The notes beneath the pieces were generated by a model that saw only the letters and a list, made by a program, of their open reading frames with translations, was not told where the DNA came from and made no database searches. Of a stretch of DNA of 35,753 bases, positions 1 through 9,396 are shown piece after piece (within the stretch, counting starts at the first letter, position 1; each line of letters begins with the position of its first letter). This DNA comes from Candidatus Avilachnospira avicola (GTDB taxonomy: Bacteria > Bacillota > Clostridia > Lachnospirales > Lachnospiraceae), in assembly GCA_018714245.1 (NCBI GenBank), contig DVNQ01000075.1, positions 1 to 35,753 on the forward strand, read 5' to 3'. The translations under genes were made by a program, and so were the position numbers.

Positions 1-326
1 GCCGCATCAGATATCTGGAGAAGATGCTCCGTACCGCAAGGGTCATAGATGACTCTTCAAATGAGGATGAGGTGGGCCTCAATAATACCGTGGATATATG
101 GTTTGAGGAGAGGGGCATGGAAGCCACCTACCGCATAGTCACCCCTATCCGCTCCGATATCAGGAAAGGCCTCATATCAAATGAATCCCCCATCGGAAAA
201 GCATTGCTTGGCAAAAAGGCAGGGGATCGGGTGGAGATAGAGCTGCCCGGAGGCACCTTCCACGTGGTCATAAAGGAGCTCAGGAAGACCGGGGATTCCG
301 AGGATGACCGTATAAGCCAGTACTGA
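1..326 (+). CDS. greA: Transcription elongation factor GreA/GreB family, C-terminal part (5' end outside window)
   Basis: The reading frame is open from the left edge of the window (in frame from base 3) and ends at TGA 324-326, so this is the 3' part of a longer gene. The visible ~107 residues match the FKBP-like C-terminal domain of Gre factors: a YLEKMLRTARVID stretch (end of the coiled coil), then VGLNNTVDI, YRIVTP, ISNESPIGKALLGKKAGD and VEIELPGG. Gre factors bind the secondary channel of RNA polymerase and stimulate cleavage of backtracked transcripts. The catalytic acidic tip of the coiled coil lies upstream of the window, so GreA cannot be strictly separated from GreB or a Gre-like paralogue. 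Family assignment is firm; the exact symbol is likely. Confidence 0.87.
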   Translation, partial: RIRYLEKMLRTARVIDDSSNEDEVGLNNTVDIWFEERGMEATYRIVTPIRSDIRKGLISNESPIGKALLGKKAGDRVEIELPGGTFHVVIKELRKTGDSEDDRISQY

Positions 327-335
327 AAAGAAAAA

Positions 336-390
336 AGCCTTCTGCCATCACTGTCCCGAAAGGAACAGTATCGGCAGAAGGCTGTATTTT
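336..390. terminator. Bidirectional intrinsic terminator between greA and apt
   Basis: An 11-bp perfect stem (AGCCTTCTGCC at 336-346, GGCAGAAGGCT at 373-383) is extended inward by ACTGT/ACAGT pairing around a GAAA loop. It is flanked by a T-rich run on the right (TATTTTTGTTT) and an A-run on the left, which reads as T-rich on the minus strand. It therefore can stop transcription from both convergent units. Confidence 0.88.
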
Positions 391-400
391 TGTTTAATGA

Positions 401-931
401 TCACTTTCCGGGATAGACAATGGCTGACTCAACGTCATACTTTGAAAGCTTTTCCTTTCCGGAAAGTCCGGCAAGTTCCATGAGGAAGCATATCTTTGCC
501 ACTTTTCCCCCAAGCTTTTCCACCAGCTTGCAGGTGGCCTCACAGGTGCCTCCAGTGGCGATGAGATCATCCACGATGATAACCTTCTCTCCCGGCTTTA
601 TCGCATCCTTATGCATCTCGATCTCAGCATGTCCGTACTCCAGATCATACTGCTGGGAGACTGTCTCTCTGGGAAGCTTTCCCTTCTTTCTTACGGGTAT
701 GAAGGGCTTGTGAAGATTGTAGGCCAGGGGCACACCGAACATGAAGCCTCTGGATTCAAGTCCTACCACCGCATCAAACTCCAGATCCTTCACCATGTCG
801 GCAAAGGTATCCACTGCCAGCTTGAGCCCGTCCGGATCGCTCAGGATGGTGGTTATATCACGGAACATGACACCCTCTTCAGGGAAATTCGGAACCGTAG
901 TAACATAGTCTTCAAGCTTCTCTCTGATCAT
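401..931 (-). CDS. apt: Adenine phosphoribosyltransferase
   Basis: This 176-residue protein has the usual length for bacterial APRT, which converts adenine and PRPP to AMP and pyrophosphate in purine salvage. The PRPP-binding loop VIIVDDLIATGGT is present, as are the N-terminal FPEEGVMFRDITTIL signature and the VGLESRGFMFG segment typical of the family. The ATG (929-931) overlaps the TGA of the upstream NUDIX gene in an ATGA arrangement, and an AGGAGAG ribosome binding site sits just upstream, so the start is secure. It is the last gene of the corA-rhomboid-pyk-NUDIX-apt unit and runs into the bidirectional terminator. Assignment is near certain. Confidence 0.96.
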   Translation of the reverse strand: MIREKLEDYVTTVPNFPEEGVMFRDITTILSDPDGLKLAVDTFADMVKDLEFDAVVGLESRGFMFGVPLAYNLHKPFIPVRKKGKLPRETVSQQYDLEYGHAEIEMHKDAIKPGEKVIIVDDLIATGGTCEATCKLVEKLGGKVAKICFLMELAGLSGKEKLSKYDVESAIVYPGK

Positions 932-1521
932 AACTTCTCTCCTATCTTATTTGCATAAGCAAGTATGGCAGCTACCGTCTTGGAATCCGTCATCTTCTGG
1001 GTATATATAAGCTCAAGAAGATCCTTAAGCTCCCAGGCCTCCACATTTATGTCCTCATCCTCATCCAAATGCTGGTGGGACTTCTTAAGGTCCTTTGCAA
1101 GGAAGACTCCTATGAATTCATCGCAGAAGGCCACGGTAGTGTTGATATTCAGAAGGAGGCTGAGATCATCAGATCTGTATCCTGTCTCTTCCTCCAGCTC
1201 CCGACGTGCGCACTCTATCATAGGTTCATCGGGGCTGTCAAGCTTTCCTGCGGGGATCTCCAGGGTATATCTGGAAAGAGCATGCCTGTACTGCCTGACC
1301 ATGAGTATCTTTCCATCGTCCGTGACAGGCAGCACTGCAGCAGCTCCGTTATGGTGCACCAGGTCCCAATGGGTATGCCTGCCGTTTACCTCCACAAGAT
1401 CATCATAGATCTTGAGTATCTTTCCCTGATAGGAAAGCCTGTGCTCAAGTACCTTTACGGGAGCCTCCGAAGGGTCTATCTTTCCTGAAGGCCCCAGGTT
1501 CCTTTTTCCTTCTTCACTCAT
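928..1521 (-). CDS. NUDIX hydrolase, ADP-ribose pyrophosphatase-like
   Basis: 197 residues with a NUDIX box at about 92-115 (GKLDSPDEP...RRELEEETGY). The catalytic REUxEExGU core is intact; the spacing between the first Gly and the core is one residue longer than the classical consensus, a variant I believe is common in clostridial homologues. The protein resembles the NudF/YqkG ADP-ribose diphosphatase group: a strand-rich N-terminal domain with HWDLVHHNGAAAVLP and then MVRQYRH precede the box. Expected product is AMP plus ribose 5-phosphate from ADP-ribose. That chemistry pairs plausibly with the translationally coupled apt. Substrate is inferred from family resemblance, not proven. The upstream gap to pyk is 66 bp with no separate promoter seen. 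Confidence 0.88.
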   Translation of the reverse strand: MSEEGKRNLGPSGKIDPSEAPVKVLEHRLSYQGKILKIYDDLVEVNGRHTHWDLVHHNGAAAVLPVTDDGKILMVRQYRHALSRYTLEIPAGKLDSPDEPMIECARRELEEETGYRSDDLSLLLNINTTVAFCDEFIGVFLAKDLKKSHQHLDEDEDINVEAWELKDLLELIYTQKMTDSKTVAAILAYANKIGEKL

Positions 1522-1587
1522 CTTTTATGTCCTTCTTCCTTTTCATGCTCTTCATGAAATCGGAGCTTTAAGTTCTCACTTTCAGCC

Positions 1588-3027
1588 TCAGGCTATGGTG
1601 ACCACCCTCATGATATTGGTATCGGTGGCCTTTTCTTCCTTGCCCCTGAAGTTGACCACTCCGGCAGTAACCACTGCCAGGTCTCCCTCCTTAAGGTAGC
1701 CTTCCTTTACAAGCTCGTTCATGGAGTTCTCGATAAGCTCATCCGTGGACTCGGCACGCTTTGACCATACGGGTATGGTACCCCATAAGATCATGGTACG
1801 CCTTACGGTAGCCATGGAAGGGCTCATGGAGTATATCGGCATGACAGGCCTCCACTTTGAAAGGAGCCTTGCCGTATGTCCGCTGAGGGTCGGAGCTACC
1901 ACACCCTTTGCGGAGAGCCTCATGGCGGTGGATACCGTAGCATGGGATACTGCATTGGATATCTGATCAAAATGCACGTTTTCGGTCTTTCTGTGCCTGA
2001 AAGAATCGTAATTGATGTTCTTTTCCGTATCCTCACAGATCTTAGCCATCATCTCTATGGCCTCACAGGCATATTTTCCGATGGCTGTCTCACCTGAGAG
2101 CATGACACAGTCAGTTCCGTCATATACCGCATTTGCCACGTCCGATACCTCGGCTCTCGTGGGACGGGGGTTACGCATCATGGAATCCAGCATCTGGGTG
2201 GCTGTGATGACTACCTTATCCGCCATGTTGCATTTTCTGATGATGGTCTTCTGTATGTAGGGAAGCTTCTGGGATTCGATCTCCACTCCCATGTCTCCCC
2301 TTGCCACCATGACTCCGTCAGCTGCCTCGATGATCTCGTCTATGTTGTTGACGCCTTCCTGATTCTCGATCTTTGCTATAACCAGGATATCTGAGGCATT
2401 TTCCTCGGCAAGTATGGCTTTTATCTGCCTTATGCATTCTGCATCCCTTACAAAGGATGCGGCTATGATATCAAAGCCCTCCCTGATGCCGAACTTTATG
2501 TCATCTATATCCTGCTCAGTAAGCGAAGGGAGGTTGACCTTTACTCCGGGCACATTGACGCCCTTCTGCTCTCCCAGCTCTCCGCCGGCCAGTATCCTGC
2601 AGACTATGTCGCAGCCCTTTACCTCTTCGACCTCAAGATCGATGATGCCGTCGTCTATGAGTATATGCTGTCCCTTCTTCACATCCTCGTTGAGGCCCTG
2701 ATAATTGATGAAGACTCTCTCACAGGTCCCCTCACACTTCTCAGTTGTCAGGACTATCTCATTTCCTGCGCAGAGCTCCACCTTCTTATGATCCTTAAGA
2801 AGCCCGGTCCTGATCTCCGGTCCCTTGGTATCAAGAAGTGCGGCTATGGGCCTTCCTGTCTCCTTCCTTACCTCCTTAAGGAGCTCCAGCCTTCCCTTGT
2901 GCTCAGCGTGATCACCATGGGAAAAATTGAATCTTGCCACATCCATGTTCTTTGCTGCAAGCTTAAGGAACCTCTCCTTATCGTCGAAGTTGGGCCCAAG
3001 GGTACAAATAATCTTTGTGTGTCTCAT
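1588..3027 (-). CDS. pyk: Pyruvate kinase
   Basis: 479 residues. N-terminal TKIICTLGP, the DTKGPEIRTG substrate loop, the AKIENQEGVNNIDEI segment and the MVARGDMGVEI and TATQMLDSM signatures identify pyruvate kinase (phosphoenolpyruvate plus ADP to pyruvate plus ATP). It is the short form: the extra C-terminal PEP-utiliser domain found in some Firmicute enzymes is absent. A GTG lies at 3033, but it falls inside the ribosome binding site; AGGAGG followed by TGAGT places the ATG at 3025-3027 as the start, giving MRHTKIICTLGP. The gene follows the rhomboid-like gene by about 60 bp with no clear terminator or promoter between, so it probably belongs to the same unit. Confidence 0.96.
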   Translation of the reverse strand: MRHTKIICTLGPNFDDKERFLKLAAKNMDVARFNFSHGDHAEHKGRLELLKEVRKETGRPIAALLDTKGPEIRTGLLKDHKKVELCAGNEIVLTTEKCEGTCERVFINYQGLNEDVKKGQHILIDDGIIDLEVEEVKGCDIVCRILAGGELGEQKGVNVPGVKVNLPSLTEQDIDDIKFGIREGFDIIAASFVRDAECIRQIKAILAEENASDILVIAKIENQEGVNNIDEIIEAADGVMVARGDMGVEIESQKLPYIQKTIIRKCNMADKVVITATQMLDSMMRNPRPTRAEVSDVANAVYDGTDCVMLSGETAIGKYACEAIEMMAKICEDTEKNINYDSFRHRKTENVHFDQISNAVSHATVSTAMRLSAKGVVAPTLSGHTARLLSKWRPVMPIYSMSPSMATVRRTMILWGTIPVWSKRAESTDELIENSMNELVKEGYLKEGDLAVVTAGVVNFRGKEEKATDTNIMRVVTIA

Positions 3028-3090
3028 ACTCACCTCCTGCTAAAGCCGATACAGCATAAAAGCACCGGCCTGGCCGCCATCTCAGTCCTG

Positions 3091-3789
3091 TCATCTCCAC
3101 TGATCGCGCCATTCCTTCTGACGCTTTTTCTGCCTCATCCTGAATCTGAGATTACTTATGATATTGCCGCCTCCTCCGTAGTGGAAAATGAAGAATATCA
3201 CCACCGGGATGAATGCAGCAGCTATGCTTATCTTTGTGATGATGCTTCCAGTAAGAAAGTTATAAAGGTAGATCACCGCTTCGGCTATGGCTATCCATTT
3301 GGCCTTGATCGGGATCACGAACATCAGAAGCACCGAGGCATCCGGAAACATGATCGAAAAAGCCATGATTATGGCAAAATGGGTATATATCGGCAGATAG
3401 GGGAAATTGAGCCCGGTTATGAGGTAGCTTATGATGGCCCCAAGCTCGCCTATGATTATGCTGCTGAAAAAGTATACGTTGAATTCAAAGGCACCCATCA
3501 TCCTTTCCACCAGAGATGAAAAGTTATAGTAGATGAGCAGGCTTATCGCTGCCCATATGATGCTTGAGCTGGTGATGGGCGGGAACAGTATGGCAGTCAC
3601 TATCCTCCATATCTGTCCATGGAGCACCTCATAAGGATAAAAGGCCAGCCAGGCAGAATAAACATAGGCCCCCACCGGTGAGATCATCAGCAGGTAGCCC
3701 AGGGAAAATATCATGGTCACATAAAGGGAAAGATTCTGTATGGCATATCTTCCGAATCTGTATTTCAATCTGTAAAAAAGGTCTCTCAT
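3091..3789 (-). CDS. Rhomboid-fold membrane protein, predicted pseudoprotease
   Basis: 232 residues with about six hydrophobic segments. The order of landmarks follows the rhomboid/Derlin fold: an amphipathic N-terminus (FGRYAIQNLSLY), a loop after the first membrane segment carrying LHGQIWRIVTAILFPP (the rhomboid L1 WR-type motif), a VERMMGAFEFNVYF stretch, and a basic cytosolic tail after HYGGGGNIISNLRFRMRQ. The serine protease motif GxSG expected in the fourth segment is absent; the position reads YTHFAIIMAFSIMFPD. It is therefore probably proteolytically inactive. The start codon directly follows the TAA of corA (zero gap), so translation is likely coupled. Function is unknown; a role in membrane-protein quality control would be a guess. 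Confidence 0.72.
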   Translation of the reverse strand: MRDLFYRLKYRFGRYAIQNLSLYVTMIFSLGYLLMISPVGAYVYSAWLAFYPYEVLHGQIWRIVTAILFPPITSSSIIWAAISLLIYYNFSSLVERMMGAFEFNVYFFSSIIIGELGAIISYLITGLNFPYLPIYTHFAIIMAFSIMFPDASVLLMFVIPIKAKWIAIAEAVIYLYNFLTGSIITKISIAAAFIPVVIFFIFHYGGGGNIISNLRFRMRQKKRQKEWRDQWR

Positions 3790-4725
3790 TTAAAACATGT
3801 CCTTTTTCTTTAATATGATCGTAGCCACTATCGCAAGGGCCACTATCACAAGGCAAATGATGCCGAAGGCCGCAGGACTCTCCTCCAGCGGAAGGTTTAT
3901 GACATTCATGCCGTAAAGCCCTGTTATGATGTTCGGTATCGAAAGCACTATGGTGATGGCCGACAGGGTCTTCATGACTATGTTCTGGTTATTTGATATG
4001 ACTGAGGCGAAGGCATCCATGGTGCCTGAGAGTATGCCGCTATAGATATTGGCCATCTCTATGGCCTGTTTGTTCTCGACTATAACATCCTCAAGCAGAT
4101 CCTCATCCTCAGGATATTTTTTGATCTTTGCGATCTTTAGGAGCTTCTCCAGCACCATCTCGTTGCCCTTAAGGGAGGTGGTGAAGTATACCAGGGTCTT
4201 TTCCAGCTCCAGAAGCTCGATGAGCTCCTTGTTCTTCTGGGACTTATGGAGGCTCTTTTCGACTATCTCCGATTTCCTGTCTATGATCCTCAGGTACTGA
4301 AGGAAAAGCTGTGCATTTTTATAAAGTATCTGAAGTATGAACCTGGTCTTTTTGAAGGTATAATGATCCCTGACCCTTCCGTCCGTAAAGGCGGAAAGCA
4401 CGGGAGTATCCTGGAGGCATACGCTTATGATCACGTCCTCCGTGACAAAGATACCAAGAGGCAGGGTGACGAACCAGTCAGCTCCGTTTCGTTCCTCGAT
4501 GGCAGGGATGTCCACCACTATGACCGTATAATTATCCTCGGTCTCTATACGGGATCTCTCTTCTTCATCAAGAGGCGCCCTTAGGTCATTGAGCTCTATG
4601 CCGTATTTTGAAGCGATGAGCTCTGTCTCGGAGGCTGTCGGGTGGGTCAGTGAGATCCAGCACCCCGGTTCCGGAGACTCGATCTCTGATATGGTCCCGT
4701 TCACTGTAAGATAATAACGTATCAA
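3790..4725 (-). CDS. corA: CorA-family divalent metal ion transporter (TTG start)
   Basis: 311 residues. A large cytosolic N-terminal domain with long helices (IDRKSEIVEKSLHKSQKNKELIELLELEKT) is followed near the C-terminus by two membrane segments with the hallmark YGMN motif in GLYGMNVINLP, typical of CorA Mg2+/Co2+ channels, which act as homopentamers. The open frame can begin at a TTG at 4764, but a strong AAAGGAGG lies inside that extension, nine bases before TTG 4723-4725. Starting there gives a leucine codon read as Met followed by IRYYLTVNGTISEIE, matching the usual CorA N-terminus. A strong promoter is present upstream. The family is clear; ion selectivity and import versus export are not. 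Confidence 0.9.
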   Translation of the reverse strand: MIRYYLTVNGTISEIESPEPGCWISLTHPTASETELIASKYGIELNDLRAPLDEEERSRIETEDNYTVIVVDIPAIEERNGADWFVTLPLGIFVTEDVIISVCLQDTPVLSAFTDGRVRDHYTFKKTRFILQILYKNAQLFLQYLRIIDRKSEIVEKSLHKSQKNKELIELLELEKTLVYFTTSLKGNEMVLEKLLKIAKIKKYPEDEDLLEDVIVENKQAIEMANIYSGILSGTMDAFASVISNNQNIVMKTLSAITIVLSIPNIITGLYGMNVINLPLEESPAAFGIICLVIVALAIVATIILKKKDMF

Positions 4726-4798
4726 CCGATCAGGCCTCCTTTCCTCAGCTCTCTTTGCCTGCAAACGAATAAAAACAGGTCCCTGTGCCTGCCCGTTA

Positions 4799-4827
4799 AG
4801 TATACATTTTCAGAAGATTTTTGTAAA
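4799..4827 (-). promoter_or_regulatory. Sigma-A-type promoter of the corA-pyk-apt unit
   Basis: On the minus strand a TTTACA -35 (4822-4827) and TATACT -10 (4799-4804) are separated by exactly 17 bases. Transcription would begin near 4792, leaving a leader of about 65 bases before the TTG of corA. Confidence 0.8.
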
Positions 4828-4933
4828 CACCAAAGGGGGATTTGACAGAGATTTAACCTATCCTTTACCTCTCCTTTTAATTATTTTTTTATACTTTGAC
4901 TGTTTATATATATGCATATTTGTGATAACATAG

Positions 4934-5023
4934 CTTACGGAAATCTTCCAAAATAATAATGATATGTTTCCGGCATTTTTTGAAGGCATCCTCCGTAAGG
5001 CGGAAGCTTAATAAAAGTGCCGG
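4934..5023 (+). promoter_or_regulatory. Structured leader upstream of the giant activase gene
   Basis: This part of the 330-base gap between corA and the activase gene contains nested inverted repeats. CCGGCA (4970-4975) plus a T-run pairs with an A-run plus TGCCGG (5018-5023), an 11-bp stem with one G-T pair. Inside it TCCG (4992-4995) pairs with CGGA (5001-5004). CTTACGGA (4934-4941) is also perfectly complementary to TCCGTAAG (4992-4999), which would compete with the inner hairpin. A possible plus promoter is TTTATA (4903-4908), 17 bases, TAACAT (4926-4931), but it is weak. No known riboswitch class was recognised. The rest of the gap is AT-rich with nothing else evident. Confidence 0.4.
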
Positions 5024-5058
5024 TATACTGTATTTTAGAAAAGGATATACAAGTTTTT

Positions 5059-8000
5059 ATGTCAGAAAAGACCTACAGATTAGGTATCGATATCGGTTCC
5101 ACCACCGTAAAGGCCGCCATCATCGATGATGAGGGAAAGGCCCTGTTTTCAGATTACAGAAGACATTTTGCGGATATCCAAAATACTCTTGCGGATATCC
5201 TCTCCGATGCCAGGAAGGAACTTGGAGATCTTGTGCTCCGTCCTGCAGTTACCGGCTCAGGGGGACTTTCCATATCCACACATATGGGGGCTCCATTCAT
5301 CCAGGAGGTAGTTGCAGTAGCCACCGCCCTTCAGGACTATGCTCCCCAGTGTGACGTGGCTATCGAGCTTGGTGGCGAGGATGCAAAGATCATCTATTTT
5401 ACCGGCGGCATAGACCAGCGTATGAACGGCATATGTGCCGGAGGCACTGGCTCATTTATAGATCAGATGGCCTCCCTGCTCCAGACGGATGCAAAGGGCC
5501 TTAATGACCTTGCCCGCAACTACAGAGCCATTTATCCCATCGCAGCCCGCTGCGGTGTATTTGCAAAATCCGATATACAGCCCCTTATAAATGACGGGGC
5601 TACCCATGAGGATCTTGCCGCATCCATATTCCAGGCTGTGGTCAATCAGACCATCTCAGGACTCGCCTGCGGAAAGCCCATCAGGGGCAATGTGGCCTTT
5701 CTCGGAGGGCCTCTTCATTTCCTTTCCGAGCTGAGAGCTGCCTTTATCCGCACACTTCATCTTACGGATGAGCATGTCATAGCTCCTGAGCATTCCCATC
5801 TTTTTGCGGCAATCGGCGCTGCCATGAACCTGCCCGCGGATCCTGAAGCACCTGTCATCGGGATCCATCACAAGGCTCCATCCATGGATATAAACGATCT
5901 GATCGAAAAGCTCCGGAACGGTATAAAGCTGGATACGGAGATAAAAAGGCTGGATCCCCTCTTTGAATCCCAGGAGGATTATGACCGTTTCCTCAAAGAA
6001 CACGGAAGATCCAATGTAAGGACCGCTGATCTTGGTACCTATAAGGGCAACTGCTACCTGGGCATCGATGCCGGTTCTACCACCACAAAGATAGCTCTTG
6101 TAGGCGAGGACGGCTCCCTGCTTTATAAATTCTATGAGAGCAACAATGGCTCTCCTCTTGCAACCGCCATAAAGAGCATGACTGAGATAAAGTCCCTGCT
6201 GCCCAAAGATGCCGGCATCGTCTATTCCTGTTCCACAGGCTACGGCGAGGCTCTGCTTAAGGCTGCCTTCCTGCTGGATGAAGGCGAGGTTGAGACCATA
6301 TCCCACTATTATGCTGCCTCCTTCTTCGATCCCGAGGTTGACTGCATCCTGGACATAGGCGGACAGGACATGAAATGCATAAGGATCAAGGACGGCACCG
6401 TGGATTCGGTCCAGCTCAATGAAGCCTGCTCCTCAGGCTGCGGATCCTTCATCGAGACCTTCGCCAAGTCCCTCAATTACAGCGTAAGGGATTTTGCCAA
6501 GGCTGCACTGTTTGCAAAGGATCCCACAGACCTGGGACAGCGCTGCACCGTATTCATGAATTCAAACGTAAAGCAGGCCCAGAAGGAAGGCGCCACCGTT
6601 GCCGATATCTCTGCCGGGCTTGCCTATTCAGTAATTAAAAATGCCCTCTATAAGGTCATAAAGATCACAAGGGCAGAGGATCTCGGAAAGCATATCGTGA
6701 CTCAGGGCGGTACCTTCTATAACGATGCTGTGCTTCGGGCCTTCGAGAAGATCGCAGGCTGCACCGCCACAAGGCCTGACATAGCCGGCATCATGGGAGC
6801 CTTCGGCGCTGCCCTTATAGCCCGGGAGCGCTATAACATAAGGAAGGATTCCGGCGAGGACGTCCATACCACCATGCTTTCCCTGGATGATATCATAGGC
6901 CTCAGATACAAGACCTCCATGACCCGCTGCCAGGGCTGCAACAACCACTGCGTGCTCACCATCAACAACTTCGGTGCAGGCCGCAACTTCATATCCGGAA
7001 ACCGCTGCGAAAGAGGCCTCGGAAAGGAGCGCTCAAGAAAGGAGATCCCCAATCTCTTTGATTATAAGCTTAAGAGGATGTTTGACTATGAGCCCCTTCC
7101 CGCTGATCTTGCCATAAGAGGAAAGGTGGGCATACCCAGGGTCCTCAACATGTATGAAAACTATCCCTTCTGGGCTACCTTCTTCAGGGAGCTAAAGTTC
7201 CAGACGGTGCTCAGCCCTCTTTCCACAAGAAAGATATATGAACTCGGCATAGAGTCAATACCCTCGGAGTCCGAATGTTATCCTGCAAAGATATCCCACG
7301 GACATGTGGAATGGCTCATTAAAAACGGGATAAAGTTCATCTTCTATCCCTGCATACCCTATGAGCGAAACGAGACCCCCGATGCAGGCAACCATTATAA
7401 CTGTCCCATCGTTACCTCCTATGCGGAAAATATAAAAAACAATGTGGAATCCCTCCACAGTGAGCATGTGGACTTCATGAATCCCTTCCTGGCCTTTACG
7501 GATGAAAAGATCCTTACAGATGGCCTTGTAAAGGTATTCATGGCAAAATTCGGAAGGTCCGGAAAGGATGAGTTCGGACACGAGATCCCCGCCATGACCG
7601 AGGCAGAGATAAGGTCCGCCGCCCATATAGCCTGGGAGGAGCTCCTTACCGCAAAGAGGGATACGGAAAAGAAGGGAGAAGAGGTCCTTTCCTGGATGGA
7701 AAAGACAGGGCACAGAGGCATAGTGCTTGCAGGACGTCCCTATCACGTGGATCCTGAGATCAATCACGGTATAGCCGATATGATCACAAGCTACGGCTTT
7801 GCCGTGCTCACCGAGGATTCCGTAAGCCACCTTGCAGAAGTGGAGAGGCCGGTCATCGTCACCGACCAGTGGATGTACCACACCAGGCTCTACCGGGCAG
7901 CCACTTTCGTAAAGAAGAGGGACGATCTGGATCTGGTACAGCTCAACTCCTTCGGCTGCGGCCTGGATGCGGTGACTACGGATCAGGTCAGCGACATACT

Positions 8001-9396
8001 CACCGGCTCCGGAAAGATCTATACCGTCTTAAAGATAGATGAGGTCAATAACCTCGGTTCCGCACGCATACGTATCAGATCGCTGATAGCGGCCCTTCGT
8101 GTCCGGGATCAGAAAAAGATAAAGCGGGTGGAGCATTCTGCTTCCTATGACAGAGTGGTCTTTACCGAAGAGATGAGGAAGGATTATACCATCCTCTGCC
8201 CCCAGATGTCGCCCATACATTTTGATCTGATAGAGCCTGCCCTGAACACCTTCGGATATCATATCGAGGTGCTGCAGAACGATAACCGTTCAGCCGTGGA
8301 TACAGGACTCATGTATGTAAATAATGACGCCTGCTATCCTTCCCTGATAGTCATAGGACAGATCATGGATGCACTGCTTTCCGGAAAGTACGATCTTGAC
8401 CATGTGGCAGTCCTCATGTCCCAGACCGGAGGAGGATGCCGCGCATCAAACTATATAGGATTCATAAGGCGTGCCTTGGAGCGTGCAGGCATGGGACAGA
8501 TCCCGGTCATCTCCGTCAACATGAACGGCATGGAGACAAATCCCGGCTTCAGATTTACCGTGCCTCTGATCACAAAAGCCATGCAGGCAGTGGTATATGG
8601 AGATGTATTTATGAGGGTGCTCTATGCCACAAGGCCCTATGAGCTGCTCCCCGGATCAGCTGATGCCCTCCATAAAAAATGGAAGGAAACCGTCATAAAG
8701 CATCTTAGGAAAAAATCTCCTTCCATGAGAGAGTTCTCAAAGAACCTTCGGGGTATCATAAGAGAATTTGATGAACTTCCCAGGAAGGACGAGGTCAAGC
8801 CCAAGGTAGGCGTGGTAGGTGAGATACTGGTCAAGTTCTCACCCCTCGCGAACAATCATATAGTGGAGCTTCTTGAACATGAAGGAGCCCAGTGCGTCAT
8901 GCCGGATCTCATGGATTTCCTGCTGTACTGCTTCTATAACACAAACTTCAAAGCAGACAACCTGGGAGGAAAGAGATCCACCGCATCCTTTGCAAACATA
9001 GGCATATCCCTTCTTGAGATGCTCCGCTCGACTGCAAAGAAGGAGCTTGAGAAATCCAGACATTTCGATCCTCCCTCAGAGATCAGGGAGCTTGCACAGA
9101 TGGCCAGGGAATTCGTTTCCATCGGCAATCAGACCGGTGAAGGCTGGTTCCTTACCGGTGAGATGCTGGAACTCATCCATGAGGGAGTAAATAATATAGT
9201 CTGCACCCAGCCTTTCGGCTGCCTTCCCAATCACATCGTTGGAAAGGGAGTCATAAAGGAGCTTAGGAGACATTATCCGGAAGCAAACATCATAGCCGTG
9301 GACTATGATCCGGGAGCTTCAGAAGTAAACCAGCTTAACAGGATCAAGCTCATGCTGGCCACAGCCCAGAAAAATCTTGAAAAAGAGAGGAAATGA
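5059..9396 (+). CDS. Giant 2-hydroxyacyl-CoA dehydratase activase-family protein (two ATPase modules, DUF2229, HgdB-like)
   Basis: 1445 residues with two BadF/BadG/HgdC-type ASKHA ATPase modules in tandem. Module 1 opens [14 protein letters not shown]; its cluster cysteines are C126 (CAGGTGSF) and C165 (RCGVF). Module 2 opens [14 protein letters not shown]; its cysteines are C457 (CSSGCGSF) and C496 (RCTVF). Both pairs are 39 residues apart, as in HgdC, whose homodimer shares one [4Fe-4S] cluster. A Cys group follows (C624, C627, C631, C650), then a DUF2229 region ([21 protein letters not shown]) and an HgdB-like C-terminal half. Such proteins should couple ATP hydrolysis to low-potential electron transfer; the acceptor is unknown. 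ATG 5059 is preferred over GTG 5017 because AAGGA precedes it (13 bases, rather far) and the next residues match the family start. The stop overlaps the next gene. Confidence 0.85.
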   Translation: MSEKTYRLGIDIGSTTVKAAIIDDEGKALFSDYRRHFADIQNTLADILSDARKELGDLVLRPAVTGSGGLSISTHMGAPFIQEVVAVATALQDYAPQCDVAIELGGEDAKIIYFTGGIDQRMNGICAGGTGSFIDQMASLLQTDAKGLNDLARNYRAIYPIAARCGVFAKSDIQPLINDGATHEDLAASIFQAVVNQTISGLACGKPIRGNVAFLGGPLHFLSELRAAFIRTLHLTDEHVIAPEHSHLFAAIGAAMNLPADPEAPVIGIHHKAPSMDINDLIEKLRNGIKLDTEIKRLDPLFESQEDYDRFLKEHGRSNVRTADLGTYKGNCYLGIDAGSTTTKIALVGEDGSLLYKFYESNNGSPLATAIKSMTEIKSLLPKDAGIVYSCSTGYGEALLKAAFLLDEGEVETISHYYAASFFDPEVDCILDIGGQDMKCIRIKDGTVDSVQLNEACSSGCGSFIETFAKSLNYSVRDFAKAALFAKDPTDLGQRCTVFMNSNVKQAQKEGATVADISAGLAYSVIKNALYKVIKITRAEDLGKHIVTQGGTFYNDAVLRAFEKIAGCTATRPDIAGIMGAFGAALIARERYNIRKDSGEDVHTTMLSLDDIIGLRYKTSMTRCQGCNNHCVLTINNFGAGRNFISGNRCERGLGKERSRKEIPNLFDYKLKRMFDYEPLPADLAIRGKVGIPRVLNMYENYPFWATFFRELKFQTVLSPLSTRKIYELGIESIPSESECYPAKISHGHVEWLIKNGIKFIFYPCIPYERNETPDAGNHYNCPIVTSYAENIKNNVESLHSEHVDFMNPFLAFTDEKILTDGLVKVFMAKFGRSGKDEFGHEIPAMTEAEIRSAAHIAWEELLTAKRDTEKKGEEVLSWMEKTGHRGIVLAGRPYHVDPEINHGIADMITSYGFAVLTEDSVSHLAEVERPVIVTDQWMYHTRLYRAATFVKKRDDLDLVQLNSFGCGLDAVTTDQVSDILTGSGKIYTVLKIDEVNNLGSARIRIRSLIAALRVRDQKKIKRVEHSASYDRVVFTEEMRKDYTILCPQMSPIHFDLIEPALNTFGYHIEVLQNDNRSAVDTGLMYVNNDACYPSLIVIGQIMDALLSGKYDLDHVAVLMSQTGGGCRASNYIGFIRRALERAGMGQIPVISVNMNGMETNPGFRFTVPLITKAMQAVVYGDVFMRVLYATRPYELLPGSADALHKKWKETVIKHLRKKSPSMREFSKNLRGIIREFDELPRKDEVKPKVGVVGEILVKFSPLANNHIVELLEHEGAQCVMPDLMDFLLYCFYNTNFKADNLGGKRSTASFANIGISLLEMLRSTAKKELEKSRHFDPPSEIRELAQMAREFVSIGNQTGEGWFLTGEMLELIHEGVNNIVCTQPFGCLPNHIVGKGVIKELRRHYPEANIIAVDYDPGASEVNQLNRIKLMLATAQKNLEKERK

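Noticed and set aside
2665-3519. 284-codon plus-strand frame across pyk and the rhomboid-like gene
   Set aside because: It spans two real minus-strand genes and the gap between them and shows no domain.
5017-5058. GTG start 14 codons upstream for the activase
   Set aside because: There is no ribosome binding site before it and it lies in the arm of the leader stem; family proteins start near the ATG at 5059.
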